A stretch of 64,000 nt of DNA from an uncultured Chlorobiaceae bacterium. Lineage in GTDB: Bacteria; Bacteroidota; Chlorobiia; Chlorobiales; Chlorobiaceae. Both the position numbers and the translations under genes were made by a program. Each line of letters begins with the position of its first letter. The first letter of the stretch is position 1. The notes under the pieces are model-generated. The model searched no databases and had not been told where the DNA came from. It saw nothing but the letters and a program-made list of their open reading frames with translations. The stretch lies in contig CAIMPI010000015.1 in the NCBI GenBank assembly GCA_903843305.1, forward strand, positions 62,001-126,000, read 5' to 3'. Of this stretch, positions 27,589 to 37,511 are shown piece after piece.

Positions 27589-29349
27589 ATGCAGCTCAAC
27601 ATCCTTGATTACAGTTTCATCGTTGGCTACCTTCTGCTGACGCTTGTTATTGGCCTGTGGTTCTCCTCGCGCGCCTCAGAAAATGTTGGAGAATTTTTTC
27701 TTTCGGGGCGCCAGTTACCATGGTGGATTGCCGGTACCGGAATGGTAGCAACAACCTTTGCTGCCGATACGCCACTGGCAGTCGCAGGATTTGTGGCTAA
27801 AAATGGTATCGCCGGTAACTGGGTGTGGTGGACCTTTGTTTCAGGTGGAATGTTGACCGTCTTCTTTTTTGCCCGTCTCTGGCGCCGAGCAGAAATCCTT
27901 ACTGACCTTGAGTTCATTGAGCTGCGCTACAGCGGCGCAGCAGCCCGTTTTCTGCGCGGGTTCAAGGCTATCTATTTTGGCCTCTTCATCAACGCCGTCA
28001 TTATCGGATGGGTCAACCTCGCCATGTTCAAGATCATCAGAATCATGGTGCCAGAGCTGAATCCGGAAATTGCTATTGTCATCCTCGTCCTGCTAACCAC
28101 CTTTTATTCGGGTCTATCAGGGCTATGGGGGGTATCCATTACCGATGCCGTGCAGTTTGTCATTGCCATGGCAGGCTGTATCATTCTTGCCGTCCTCGCG
28201 GTTCAGTCACCTGCCGTGGTCTCAGCAGGGGGGCTAACCAAAGCCCTTCCGGCATGGATGTTCGACTTTTTCCCCACTTTCACCTCATCCTCATCAGGCA
28301 AAAGTATCACAGGAACAGTTGCTCTTCCCTTCATCTCGTTCGCTGCTATGGCATTTGTCCAGTGGTGGTCATCATGGTACCCAGGCTCTGAACCGGGTGG
28401 AGGCGGCTATATCGCCCAACGCATGATGAGTGCCAAAAACGAGAAACACTCGCTTCTTGCTACCCTCTGGTTTACGGTAGCCCATTATTGCCTGAGACCG
28501 TGGCCATGGATCATTGTCGGTCTGGTAAGCCTTGTGATGTTTCCAGACCTTCCGATAAACCAGAAAGAGGATGGCTTCGTCTACGTCATGAAAGCCGTGC
28601 TGCCCCCCGGACTGAAAGGGCTGCTTATTGCCGCTTTTCTGGCAGCCTACATGTCAACCCTCTCAACCCACCTGAACTGGGGCACAAGCTATCTGATCAA
28701 CGACTTCTACAAACGGTTCCTGAAAAAAGATGAGAATGAAAAGCACTATGTCGCCGTTTCAAAAATCACCACATTCCTGACCGCAGCCTTTGCCCTTTAC
28801 ATTACCTTCTTTGTGCTTGACACCATCACCGGAGCATGGGAGTTTATTATCCAGTGCGGAGCAGGTACTGGCTTTGTCCTCATTCTCCGCTGGTTCTGGT
28901 GGAGACTGAATGCCTGGTCGGAAATCACTTCCATGATTGCCCCGTTTATCGCTTTCACCTGGATCAAACTTTTTACCTCCATTACCTTTCCATTCTCGAT
29001 TTTTGTTATTGTCGCCTTTACCATTGCAGCAACCCTTATTGTTACTTTTCTGACACCTCCAACCGAAACCGCACAATTAGAGACATTCTACCGAACCACA
29101 CGAGTGGGCGGTGTGCTCTGGAAAAAGGTCTCCATAAATCTGCCTGATGTTGTATCCGACACTGGCTTTGTCATGCTCTTTGTTGACTGGGCACTCGGAA
29201 TTATCATGATTTATGCTATCCTTTTCGGTACGGGAAAATTCATCTTTGGCGACATCCTCCAGGGATCACTTTACCTTGGTGCTGGAGTAATTGCCGGATC
29301 GCTTATTTTTGCAGACCTGAACCGACGGGGCTGGAATAACCTGAACTGA
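27589..29349 (+). CDS. Sodium:solute symporter (SSS family)
   Basis: 586 residues with about thirteen hydrophobic segments, the usual count for the sodium:solute symporter family. GEFFLSGRQLPWW near residue 35 and the GTGMVATTFAADTPLAVAG region match the first two transmembrane segments of SSS proteins. The cargo cannot be told; glucose, proline and acetate transporters share this pattern. Inner membrane, sodium driven. It is co-oriented with PfkB and GH13-like genes, which favours a sugar or nucleoside, and is only 9 bases upstream of maf. Confidence 0.87.
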   Translation: MQLNILDYSFIVGYLLLTLVIGLWFSSRASENVGEFFLSGRQLPWWIAGTGMVATTFAADTPLAVAGFVAKNGIAGNWVWWTFVSGGMLTVFFFARLWRRAEILTDLEFIELRYSGAAARFLRGFKAIYFGLFINAVIIGWVNLAMFKIIRIMVPELNPEIAIVILVLLTTFYSGLSGLWGVSITDAVQFVIAMAGCIILAVLAVQSPAVVSAGGLTKALPAWMFDFFPTFTSSSSGKSITGTVALPFISFAAMAFVQWWSSWYPGSEPGGGGYIAQRMMSAKNEKHSLLATLWFTVAHYCLRPWPWIIVGLVSLVMFPDLPINQKEDGFVYVMKAVLPPGLKGLLIAAFLAAYMSTLSTHLNWGTSYLINDFYKRFLKKDENEKHYVAVSKITTFLTAAFALYITFFVLDTITGAWEFIIQCGAGTGFVLILRWFWWRLNAWSEITSMIAPFIAFTWIKLFTSITFPFSIFVIVAFTIAATLIVTFLTPPTETAQLETFYRTTRVGGVLWKKVSINLPDVVSDTGFVMLFVDWALGIIMIYAILFGTGKFIFGDILQGSLYLGAGVIAGSLIFADLNRRGWNNLN

Positions 29350-29358
29350 AGAACAACC

Positions 29359-29937
29359 ATGGGTAAACCAGCGCTGATTCTTGCATCGCAGTCACCAAGA
29401 CGACGCGATATTCTCTCCTTGATGCTCATTCCTTTTGAAACTGTGGCGGTTGTCACCAAAGAGACACTTGACCCGTCAGTGTCGATTGAAGAGAACGTAA
29501 CCAGAATTGCCCTTGAAAAAGCCGAAGCAACAAAGGTATTGCTGCCCGATCAAGGTCGCAACACTATTATTCTTGCTGCTGACACAGTCGTGGCAAAAGG
29601 GAACCGCATTCTTGGAAAACCGGCAGGATTCGATGAGGCATTCAGCATGCTCAAAAGTCTCCAGAACCGCTCCCACAGGGTATATACCGGCTTTGTGCTT
29701 CTTTACGGTAACAAAACCCACACCGAATGCGTGAGCACCACTGTAGAGTTTGAGCCAATGTCTGACAATGAAATCAAACGCTATATTCTTTCAGAAAAAC
29801 CTTACGATAAGGCTGGAGCCTACGGAATTCAGGATCCCCTTATAGCCTGTCATGTGAGGCGCATTGAGGGATGCTACTATAATGTAGTCGGTCTCCCGAT
29901 CTCCCGGGTCTGTAAATCTCTGAAAACCTTTTTTTAA
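29359..29937 (+). CDS. maf: Maf-family nucleoside triphosphate pyrophosphatase
   Basis: 192 residues. ASQSPRRRDIL at the N-terminus and the ILAADTVV segment are the two Maf signatures (nucleotide binding and catalytic Asp). Members hydrolyse dTTP, UTP and modified pyrimidine nucleotides such as m5UTP, acting as house-cleaning enzymes; an older view made them septum inhibitors. It follows the symporter gene closely and is followed by miaA, 42 bases downstream, a common housekeeping pair. Confidence 0.92.
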   Translation: MGKPALILASQSPRRRDILSLMLIPFETVAVVTKETLDPSVSIEENVTRIALEKAEATKVLLPDQGRNTIILAADTVVAKGNRILGKPAGFDEAFSMLKSLQNRSHRVYTGFVLLYGNKTHTECVSTTVEFEPMSDNEIKRYILSEKPYDKAGAYGIQDPLIACHVRRIEGCYYNVVGLPISRVCKSLKTFF

Positions 29938-29979
29938 GCCATCAGGAAAGAATTCAGAATCATTTGCACTCAAAAGCGC

Positions 29980-30906
29980 ATGCACTCAAAAGCACAACCT
30001 CCAGTCATTGTCATTCTCGGCCCTACGGCTTCCGGTAAATCCGCTCTTGCACTCGCTGTGGCAAAAAAAATCGGGGCTGAAATCATTTCTGCCGATTCAC
30101 GGCAGATATATCGGGAACTCGACATCGGAGCGGCAAAACCTTTAAAGGAAGCACTTCAGGAAGTGAGACATCATTTTGTTAATGAGAAAGATATCGGAGA
30201 TCCATTCACTGCTGGCGATTTTGCTACTGAAACCATCGAACGAATCCATGACATTCACCGACGGGGGAAGCGTTCCATTATTACTGGAGGCTCCACACTC
30301 TATCTCGAAGGAGTTCTCAAGGGCTTTACAGATTTACCGCCAGCAAACCCCGAAATACGAGCAAGGTTATTGCTCGAACTGCAAACAATTGGAAAAGAAC
30401 GCCTCTATGAAAAGCTGCTCAAGAGAGATCCCGATCAGGCAGCAACTCTTGACCCCACAAAAACCCAGCGTCTTATCCGAAGCCTTGAAATCATTGAAAT
30501 AACAGGAATGAGCGTTACCGAGCTGCATGCAAAAGCAAAACAGCGACAAGTCGGCCTGCACTTTTTCACTACAGGGCTTTCAATGCCCCGTGAAATGCTC
30601 TATCAGCGCATCATCCAGCGGACAGATGAAATGATTGAAGCAGGCCTCTGCAATGAAGCTGAACTGCTGTATCACAAATATGGCAAGCTTATTGCCGAAA
30701 GAAAAACTTCAGCCTTACAATCTGTAGGATATCAGGAGTTGTTTCAATATTTCGACCAAAAAATTGACTTTGACGAAGCTGTCAGACTTATAAAACAGCA
30801 TACACGCAACTATGCCAAACGCCAGTTGACTTTCTTCAACAACCGACTTCGCGTTAACTGGGTAAATACCGATATTCTCTGGAAAGAGATTGAAAAAATC
30901 TTCTAA
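29980..30906 (+). CDS. miaA: tRNA dimethylallyltransferase
   Basis: 308 residues. The P-loop GPTASGKS lies at 14-21 and SADSRQIYRELDIGAAKP is the MiaA fingerprint. It adds dimethylallyl from DMAPP to A37 of tRNAs reading U-starting codons. MHSKA at 29980 is the likely start; a downstream start would cut the P-loop strand. The stop is followed by a short stem and T run. Confidence 0.94.
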   Translation: MHSKAQPPVIVILGPTASGKSALALAVAKKIGAEIISADSRQIYRELDIGAAKPLKEALQEVRHHFVNEKDIGDPFTAGDFATETIERIHDIHRRGKRSIITGGSTLYLEGVLKGFTDLPPANPEIRARLLLELQTIGKERLYEKLLKRDPDQAATLDPTKTQRLIRSLEIIEITGMSVTELHAKAKQRQVGLHFFTTGLSMPREMLYQRIIQRTDEMIEAGLCNEAELLYHKYGKLIAERKTSALQSVGYQELFQYFDQKIDFDEAVRLIKQHTRNYAKRQLTFFNNRLRVNWVNTDILWKEIEKIF

Positions 30907-30962
30907 AAAAAATATTAACAATGAGCTTTTTTTTTACCTTAGGTATTGAATAATGTTTTACC

Positions 30963-30983
30963 CTGACAGGCTGTCAGCTTTTT
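30963..30983 (+). terminator. Probable weak terminator after miaA
   Basis: CTGACA (30963-30968) pairs with TGTCAG (30972-30977) across a GGC loop, followed by CTTTTT. The stem is only six base pairs, so termination may be partial. Confidence 0.5.
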
Positions 30984-31070
30984 ATCAACAAGCCTCACAA
31001 CCCACCGACAAAAAAATCCTCTACAAGTTTTAAAAGCAATATTTCACAGGTTTTATCGCAGAAATTTACC

Positions 31071-31658
31071 ATGAAACACTCAATATCAAGCAGGAAAGAG
31101 TTAACTATTCTGAAAATTGAGGAAGAGGTATTCGATTTTCGTCATAGTGAATCATTCAAGCAGTCAATTGACGGTATGGTTAACAAGGAAAGCACAAAGA
31201 ACCTGATTATTGATTTCTCCCAGGTAAAAGCCATTGATTCCTGCGGCATCAGCTCTATGCTGCTTGCTCACCAGCTTGCAAATCGCTCAACAGGATTGGC
31301 AATTTTTGTTTCCCTCTGCAAGCAGATTAAGGATTTGCTGAAGCTGACCAATCTCGACAAACAACTTTACATTTTTTCGTCTATCAATGAGGTTATGACG
31401 CTCATTGAACCGGCAATGAAAAGCAAACGGGGTGCTCGGGGAAAATCACTGACGCAGGCAGATGAAATTATTGATGAACTTCTATGCGATGACCTTGACC
31501 TCATTGTAGAGCCGGATCTCCATGACGAACATCTTGATGAACATCTTGACGAACATCTTGTAGAATCCGATGAAATATCCAATGAAACGGAAACAGCAGA
31601 TCCCCGAGCCGGGAAAGAATCTGGCATAAAAAAAAGAGGACGCCCAAAAAAAACTTGA
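31071..31658 (+). CDS. STAS-domain anti-anti-sigma protein with acidic repeats and AT-hook-like tail
   Basis: 195 residues. The N-terminal ~115 residues are a STAS domain with the phosphorylatable Ser57 in AIDSCGISSM, as in SpoIIAA and RsbV. The family is normally about 110 residues. Here an extra ~80 residues follow: an acidic linker with three tandem DEHL units (D152, D156, D160) and a basic end KKRGRPKK at 187-194, whose GRP core resembles an AT-hook. The tail could hold the protein to DNA, a novel idea that is only an inference. A kinase partner is not adjacent; the RsbW-like gene at 14827 is a candidate. Confidence 0.8.
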   Translation: MKHSISSRKELTILKIEEEVFDFRHSESFKQSIDGMVNKESTKNLIIDFSQVKAIDSCGISSMLLAHQLANRSTGLAIFVSLCKQIKDLLKLTNLDKQLYIFSSINEVMTLIEPAMKSKRGARGKSLTQADEIIDELLCDDLDLIVEPDLHDEHLDEHLDEHLVESDEISNETETADPRAGKESGIKKRGRPKKT

Positions 31659-31766
31659 CAAACACAGGCATATTACTTACAATAAAATAAGTAGCCGTTT
31701 GCTCGCACCTTTAATTCCAGCACAGAGATAATCACATCGCCCTTTTTTAAAACATAATATCGGGGA

Positions 31767-32885
31767 ATGGTTGACAGCTTTTGCAAAAAACAGCTTGAAC
31801 GCCTCTTCAAATCAGCCGATATCAGAATAGGAGGCAACCGTCCGTGGGACATTCAAATCCACCATCCACTTGTTTTCAGGCGTGCCATAACCGAAGGAAA
31901 CCTTGGCCTCGGAGAATCCTACATGGACGGTTGGTGGGACAGTAATGACCTTGATGAGTTCTTTTTCCGACTGATCAGTTCTAAAGCTGACGAAAAGATA
32001 GTTACCCCATCAATGCTGACCGGAAAATTAATTGGTAAAATATACAACCTGCAATCTCCTTCAAGGGCCTTTGTTGTCGGTGAAAAACATTACAATACCG
32101 GCAACGACCTCTTTGAAACCATGCTCGATAAACGCATGATCTACAGTTGCGGATACTGGAAAGAAGCCAACAACCTTGATGAAGCCCAAGAACATAAACT
32201 CCGCTTAATATTCGACAAACTGAAGCTTCAGCCCGGCATGTCGTTGCTTGATGTCGGCTGCGGCTGGGGGGGCGCAGCCAGATTTGCTGCTGAGCACTAT
32301 CACGTCAAGGTAAAAGGAATAACTGTTTCCTCCGAGCAGGCTAAAATTGCAAGGGAAAAATCCTCAGGCCTGCCAGTAACCATAGAACTAACAGACTACC
32401 GCAACATCCAGGATTCTTTCGACAGAATTTATTCGATAGGTATGTTCGAACATGTCGGGTATAAAAATTATCGAAATTATTTCGAAATGATCAACAGGTG
32501 CTTGAAACCGGACGGATTAACCCTTCTGCATACCATAGGCAGCAACATACCCTGCCCAAATGGCGATCCATGGAGTTGCAAATATATATTTCCTAACTCC
32601 ATGCTTCCGTCCGCAAGCCAGATCACGAAAAACTACGAAAGATTTTTTATGCTCGAAGACTGGCATGTCTTTACCCATGACTATTCTCTGACGCTCAAAG
32701 CTTGGCATAAAAACTTCGAAAAAGAGTGGCCCTCTCTGAAATCCCGGTACAGTGAAAAGTTTCACCGTATGTGGCGCTACTACCTTTTAAGCTTCTCCGG
32801 AGCCTTTCGAGCCCGTTCTATTCAGCTTTGGCAGATACTGCTTTCAAAAAACGGTCTGCGAGGCAGTGTAACCATTCCCCGGTAA
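31767..32885 (+). CDS. cfa: Cyclopropane-fatty-acyl-phospholipid synthase family
   Basis: 372 residues. The SAM-binding motif LLDVGCGWGG lies near 160-169, preceded by the YSCGYW region and followed by GMFEHVGYKNY, which belongs to the CFA synthase fold. It adds a methylene group from SAM to unsaturated fatty acids in membrane phospholipids. It is the short class without a large N-terminal domain beyond ~100 residues. A convergent NamZ-like gene ends five bases away. Other methyltransferases of the same superfamily are less likely. Confidence 0.9.
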   Translation: MVDSFCKKQLERLFKSADIRIGGNRPWDIQIHHPLVFRRAITEGNLGLGESYMDGWWDSNDLDEFFFRLISSKADEKIVTPSMLTGKLIGKIYNLQSPSRAFVVGEKHYNTGNDLFETMLDKRMIYSCGYWKEANNLDEAQEHKLRLIFDKLKLQPGMSLLDVGCGWGGAARFAAEHYHVKVKGITVSSEQAKIAREKSSGLPVTIELTDYRNIQDSFDRIYSIGMFEHVGYKNYRNYFEMINRCLKPDGLTLLHTIGSNIPCPNGDPWSCKYIFPNSMLPSASQITKNYERFFMLEDWHVFTHDYSLTLKAWHKNFEKEWPSLKSRYSEKFHRMWRYYLLSFSGAFRARSIQLWQILLSKNGLRGSVTIPR

Positions 32886-32889
32886 CGGA

Positions 32890-34152
32890 TCAATGGTATA
32901 GGAAAAAACGCGCAGGATTACTCCGGTTAAACTCTTCTACCTGACAGCGACTCTTTTCAATAATTTTGTCAAGCGATAGTTGTTTTTTAATCATATTCCT
33001 GAAAAGAGGTGTTCCTGCTAACCTGTCAAAAAATTCTCCACGCTTGTCAATAGCAAGGTTATCCGGGTAAAGACGCTGAAGCTCAAGCAGAAGCGCCACT
33101 GCCGTTCTAAAGGGACTGAATGCTTTTCTGTCAGTCAAAAAGAGCTTCAGACCCCGACAGTTCTCGCCTCTGAACTTGCCTGAGTCTGGCTGAAAAACGA
33201 CACTCTCGAACAATACTCCGGGAAGCTCGTAGTTCCTGAGAGCAACCGCAAGTTCCTCGCTTTTGATAAAAGGGGCGCCAAACTGCATGAAAGGAGCATC
33301 GGTACCCCGTCCTTCACTAACCATTGTCGCTTCAAGAAAGACCGTTGATGGATATATAATAGCCGTGTCAACATTTCTGATATTAGGCGAAGGGTTTTTG
33401 AAGCTGAATCCTGAATACTCATCGGCAAACCTGTCCCGCCGATATCCCTGCATCGGTATTACCCTGAGATCAAGCGTCCTGTAACTCTGCTCCTTCAACA
33501 AGATGGCAATCTCACCAACCGTCATTGAATGAACAAAGGGAATATTAACTGCTCCTACAAACGACTCATATCCGGATGTCACCATGAACCCCTCTTGATG
33601 CAATGGAATAACAGGATTCGGACGATCCAGAACCATAAAAGCAATCCCCGCCTCCTCGCAAGCCTCCATGGCACTCTTCATCGTGGAAATGTAGGTATAA
33701 CAGCGGGTGCCAACGTCCTGAAGATCAAAGACAAGCACATCAATCTGCAGCAACTGGTGGATATCAGGTTTTATTTTGGTTCCATAGAGTGAAAAAACAG
33801 GGATAGTGTCTGCAACAATGGTACTGCCAACCTTTTGACCTGCGTCAATATCAGCCGAAAAACCGTGCTCGGGTGCCATGAGAAACTTCACTCTTACACC
33901 ATTTCTTAGCATTACGACATAATCCGGCTCTCCTCGCCGAGTGGCGCCTGCCGTATTGGTAATAAGGCCAACTCTCAAGCCTGAAAGCTCCCGGCATCCA
34001 GAGGCTTCAAGCCGATCAATGCCATAGAGCAATTGTTCAGCAAAAACAGGATGCGGAACAAGGAAAAGAGCTGCAAGAGTTAGACAGAGCATGAAAAAGC
34101 TCTTTTTTCCAATATCGAAAAGCATCGAAAACGAGCGGGTATCAAGAGTCAT
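32890..34152 (-). CDS. NamZ-like exo-beta-N-acetylmuramidase (DUF1343)
   Basis: About 420 residues of the DUF1343 family. Members such as Bacillus NamZ remove terminal N-acetylmuramic acid from peptidoglycan fragments. LRVGLITNTAGATRRG and LMAPEHGFSADI hold conserved family residues, and VFDLQDVGTRCYTYISTM is typical. I set the start at 34152: GGAGG lies just upstream, and the longer reading frame runs through a terminator and a tRNA gene, so the extra N-terminus is not real. The N-terminal hydrophobic segment (about 16-38) followed by VFA-E makes a signal peptide, so the enzyme acts outside the cytoplasm. Confidence 0.85.
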   Translation of the reverse strand: MTLDTRSFSMLFDIGKKSFFMLCLTLAALFLVPHPVFAEQLLYGIDRLEASGCRELSGLRVGLITNTAGATRRGEPDYVVMLRNGVRVKFLMAPEHGFSADIDAGQKVGSTIVADTIPVFSLYGTKIKPDIHQLLQIDVLVFDLQDVGTRCYTYISTMKSAMEACEEAGIAFMVLDRPNPVIPLHQEGFMVTSGYESFVGAVNIPFVHSMTVGEIAILLKEQSYRTLDLRVIPMQGYRRDRFADEYSGFSFKNPSPNIRNVDTAIIYPSTVFLEATMVSEGRGTDAPFMQFGAPFIKSEELAVALRNYELPGVLFESVVFQPDSGKFRGENCRGLKLFLTDRKAFSPFRTAVALLLELQRLYPDNLAIDKRGEFFDRLAGTPLFRNMIKKQLSLDKIIEKSRCQVEEFNRSNPARFFLYH

Positions 34153-34180
34153 TACGTGCCTCCGAAAAAATATGCACAAA

Positions 34181-34209
34181 AAAAGCCGCCTCAAAACTGG
34201 GCGGCTTTT
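34181..34209 (-). terminator. Terminator after the initiator tRNA
   Basis: On the minus strand AAAGCCGCC and GGCGGCTTT form a long stem around a nine-base loop, then run into T residues. It lies three bases past the tRNA 3' end and separates the metG/tRNA transcript from the NamZ-like gene. Confidence 0.85.
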
Positions 34210-34211
34210 AC

Positions 34212-34287
<76 letters not shown>

Positions 34288-34332
34288 ATGTTTGTATTTC
34301 AATGTAAGCAATAAAATCTCTTTTCCAAACAA

Positions 34333-36450
34333 TTATTGTATCTGTTTACCGTTTATTTTATCTCCTGAAGGTTCTATGACAAAAAGCTTACCATCATCTC
34401 CCTCAACAGCAAGAATCATACCCTCTGAAACCTCATCTCGAATGGAACGTTCAGCAAGATTTGCCACAAGCACTACATTTTTGCCAATCATCTCTTCAGG
34501 AGTGTAATGCTTTGCAATACCAGCAAGCACCTGTTTTGTGACAGAGCCGACCTGCAGTTGCAGTTTCAGCAATTTGCCTGCTTTCTTGACCGCTTCAGCA
34601 GCAATAACTTTAGCAACCCGCAAGTCAACTTTAAGAAAATCGTCAAAACTTATTACTGGCTTGAACTCCATGCGGCTCTCGGTAACTCCCGCCTCCCGTT
34701 TTTCGGCTTCAGCAAGTAACAGTGCAATCTTTTCAAGCTCCGGCGCAATGGCACTATCCTCAATTTTGGTAAAGAGAATTTCAGATTTCTCCCTGAGCTT
34801 GTGACCTTGCTTCAGCGTCGGAAATAGCAGTTCTGAAAACTGAGATTTGCCGTAAACGATCAGATCCTCAATGCACCCATCAAAGCCGAGCATGGCATGA
34901 ATGCGGTTGCAGGTTTCAGGGATAACCGGAAAAAGTGCAATAGAGAGCGCATGACAGAGATTGAGCGAGAGCGCCATCGTTCTTGCCGCTGCGTCACGAT
35001 CGACCTTGATCATTTTCCACGGTTCAGAGAGCGTCAGAAAGCGATTCGCAGCTCTCGCAATATCCATGCCAAACGAAGCCGTATCCCGGAAATGGAAGCC
35101 TTCATAAGCGAGGTCAAGCTGTTCGAGAGTATCCTGCCAGTCAATCCCGAGAGTATTCCACTCTTCAGCGGTAGAATCGCAAGGCACCTCTCCATCAAAA
35201 CGGGCATTGGTAAAATCAACCGAGCGCTTGATAAAATTGCCAAGTGTATCGGCCAGCTCACCATTGGTCCGGTTCTGAAAATCCTGCCAACTGAAATCAG
35301 TATCCTTGTTTTCGGGATAGTTCATCGCAATGCTATAGCGAAGAGTATCCGCAGGAAATTTTTCAAGGAATTCACCAAGATAGACCGCATAGTTCCTTGA
35401 TTTTGAAAACTTTCTCCCTTCAAAATTCATAAACTCCGATGCAGGGACATTATCGGCAAGATTATAGAGCTCACTTTTACGCCCTTGGTTCCATGCCATC
35501 AGAATAGCCGGAAACATCAGTGTATGAAAAACAATATTATCCTTGCCAATAAAGTGAACAAGGCGACACTGAGGATCCTGCCAGTATGATTTCCACAGAT
35601 CGCTCTCTCCTTGCTGTGCCGCCCACTCCTTGGTGAATGAGATATAGCCCAGCACCGCATCAAACCAGACATAGAGCACCTTTCCAACGGACTCTTCGTT
35701 CTCAAGGGGCACCTTTATTCCCCATGACAGGTCACGGGTAATCGCTCGATCATTCAGACCCTGTTTAAGCCAGGTCTGAGTATAGTTAACCACATTTGAG
35801 CGCCAATCATCCACATGGGTATGAACATAGGCCTCAAGCTGCTCCTGAAAGCGTCCAAGTGGGAAATACCAGTGCATGGTGTCTCGGAGTTCCGGCGTTG
35901 CATCCGAGAGTTTGCTCTTCGGGTTGATCAGTTCAAGTGGGCTTAAATGGGTACCGCACTGTTCGCACTGATCACCATTGGCCTCTGGATTGTTGCAGAT
36001 TGGACAAGTTCCGGTCACATATCGGTCAGAAAGAAAGCGGTTTGCTTTCCGGTCAAAAAACAGCTTTTCATTTTTTTGTTGAAAAATTCCCTTTCCCTCT
36101 ATCTCAAGAAAGAACTCCTGTGCGGTGTTATGATGAACCGCTGAGGTGGTTCTACCATAGTAATCAAAAGAGATACCGCACTTTGAGAATGCGTCATAGT
36201 TCATCCGATGATAGCGATCAACAACATCCTGCGGTGAAATCCCCTCCTTTTCAGCAGTAATGGTAATGGGAACTCCATGTTCATCTGATCCGCCAATATG
36301 GATGATATTCTCACCCTTAAGCCTTTTATACCGGACATAAATGTCGGCAGGAAGATAAACACCGGCAAGATGGCCAAGATGAACCGGGCCATTGGCATAA
36401 GGAAGGGCTGACGTGACAAACGTTCTTGTAAACTGAGGCATAGATGACAA
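34333..36450 (-). CDS. metG: Methionyl-tRNA synthetase with C-terminal tRNA-binding domain
   Basis: 705 residues. HLGH at 24-27 is the HIGH motif and KFSKS near 345 is the KMSKS equivalent. The zinc knuckle has C149, C152, C162 and C165. The C-terminal ~110 residues (DFLKVDLRVAKVI) are the EMAPII/Trbp111 tRNA-binding domain. It charges initiator and elongator tRNA-Met. The PSP1-domain gene upstream ends three bases before its start, and the initiator tRNA gene lies just downstream, so charging enzyme and one of its substrates may share a transcript. Confidence 0.96.
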   Translation of the reverse strand: MSSMPQFTRTFVTSALPYANGPVHLGHLAGVYLPADIYVRYKRLKGENIIHIGGSDEHGVPITITAEKEGISPQDVVDRYHRMNYDAFSKCGISFDYYGRTTSAVHHNTAQEFFLEIEGKGIFQQKNEKLFFDRKANRFLSDRYVTGTCPICNNPEANGDQCEQCGTHLSPLELINPKSKLSDATPELRDTMHWYFPLGRFQEQLEAYVHTHVDDWRSNVVNYTQTWLKQGLNDRAITRDLSWGIKVPLENEESVGKVLYVWFDAVLGYISFTKEWAAQQGESDLWKSYWQDPQCRLVHFIGKDNIVFHTLMFPAILMAWNQGRKSELYNLADNVPASEFMNFEGRKFSKSRNYAVYLGEFLEKFPADTLRYSIAMNYPENKDTDFSWQDFQNRTNGELADTLGNFIKRSVDFTNARFDGEVPCDSTAEEWNTLGIDWQDTLEQLDLAYEGFHFRDTASFGMDIARAANRFLTLSEPWKMIKVDRDAAARTMALSLNLCHALSIALFPVIPETCNRIHAMLGFDGCIEDLIVYGKSQFSELLFPTLKQGHKLREKSEILFTKIEDSAIAPELEKIALLLAEAEKREAGVTESRMEFKPVISFDDFLKVDLRVAKVIAAEAVKKAGKLLKLQLQVGSVTKQVLAGIAKHYTPEEMIGKNVVLVANLAERSIRDEVSEGMILAVEGDDGKLFVIEPSGDKINGKQIQ

Positions 36451-36453
36451 CCG

Positions 36454-37431
36454 TTATTTTTTGACAAACAGGGCATTAAACTTGTCGACAGGAACCCTGC
36501 GTATCTGATCGCTTTGCTGGTAACGAAGGCAAACAAGTTTTTTCTGGGCATCAATACTTTCAACCACAGCAGGCCCCTCAGGAGTTAAGACTCTGGATCC
36601 TAAAGAAGGAACCTGTGACTGACTGACAGAGTGAGAACGACATCCCTTCTCATGTTTCGAAAAACCAAGACAACATTTAGGGCGATTACATATCCCTGTG
36701 ATATTGAATGCGTGGCTCTCATTGCCGGCGGCTTCGGAATATTGAGATTTTTCAGCAAACGGATTGGCATGAATTTTCTGCAGCCAGCTCGAACAACACA
36801 AAAGGCAACCACACGGACCAAAAGCATTAGCTCTTCTGGCCTCTTCACGTGTCGTAATCTGCACCATCTGAATTCTTGCCTTGAACTCTCCGGCAAGATC
36901 ACGGACAAGCGTTCTGAAGTCTACCCGATGTGACGAGGTATAGTAAACCGAAAGTTTTTGCTGATCCATACGCAATTCAACATCAACCAGCTTCAGATCA
37001 AGTTCGTGCTTTTTAATCTTGCTCAGGCAGATCTCCCGAACATCCGACTGCCGTTTTTTCAGCTCAATAATTGCCTGGCAGTCATTCTCATCAGCAATCC
37101 GCAACACTGCTGTCCACTCCTGACCATTCTTATCCAAACCTTTAAGCTGAAGTTTTTTTCGGGCAATCTGGCCTGTCGAATAAACAACACCAAAATCGTA
37201 TCCTCCATCCGATTCAATAATAACCTGCTGCCCGATACTGAAAGGGATTCCTGTATTATTGACAAAAAAATCCCGCCTGCAGCCCTGCAACTCAACTTCA
37301 CAGATATCATCAGAGACACTTTCAGAAGAAGCCCCGTAAATCGATTCCATCTCACTGTGCAACAGTTGTGAAAGCCGCAACCTTATCCTTGCATTATCAC
37401 CCAGAAGACAACTACATATAACATTACTCAT
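36454..37431 (-). CDS. RicT/YaaT-like PSP1-domain protein
   Basis: 325 residues. The C-terminal half of the PSP1 domain has the family pattern GPCGCLLCC and CNRPKCCLGFSKHE, matching GPCGRxLCC and CGRLLCCL of Bacillus YaaT/RicT, with small substitutions. RicT with RicA and RicF binds iron-sulfur clusters and affects RNA processing. Bacteroidetes and Chlorobi homologues often accompany metG. The N-terminal ~60 residues are variable. It ends three bases before metG, indicating a translationally linked pair. Confidence 0.8.
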   Translation of the reverse strand: MSNVICSCLLGDNARIRLRLSQLLHSEMESIYGASSESVSDDICEVELQGCRRDFFVNNTGIPFSIGQQVIIESDGGYDFGVVYSTGQIARKKLQLKGLDKNGQEWTAVLRIADENDCQAIIELKKRQSDVREICLSKIKKHELDLKLVDVELRMDQQKLSVYYTSSHRVDFRTLVRDLAGEFKARIQMVQITTREEARRANAFGPCGCLLCCSSWLQKIHANPFAEKSQYSEAAGNESHAFNITGICNRPKCCLGFSKHEKGCRSHSVSQSQVPSLGSRVLTPEGPAVVESIDAQKKLVCLRYQQSDQIRRVPVDKFNALFVKK

Positions 37432-37511
37432 GAATAGGGGGACGTTGTTGATTTTATGTACTTACATCAGTCATTAAAGAATAATCCTGCGATCAAGCAA
37501 CAAGATACTGT

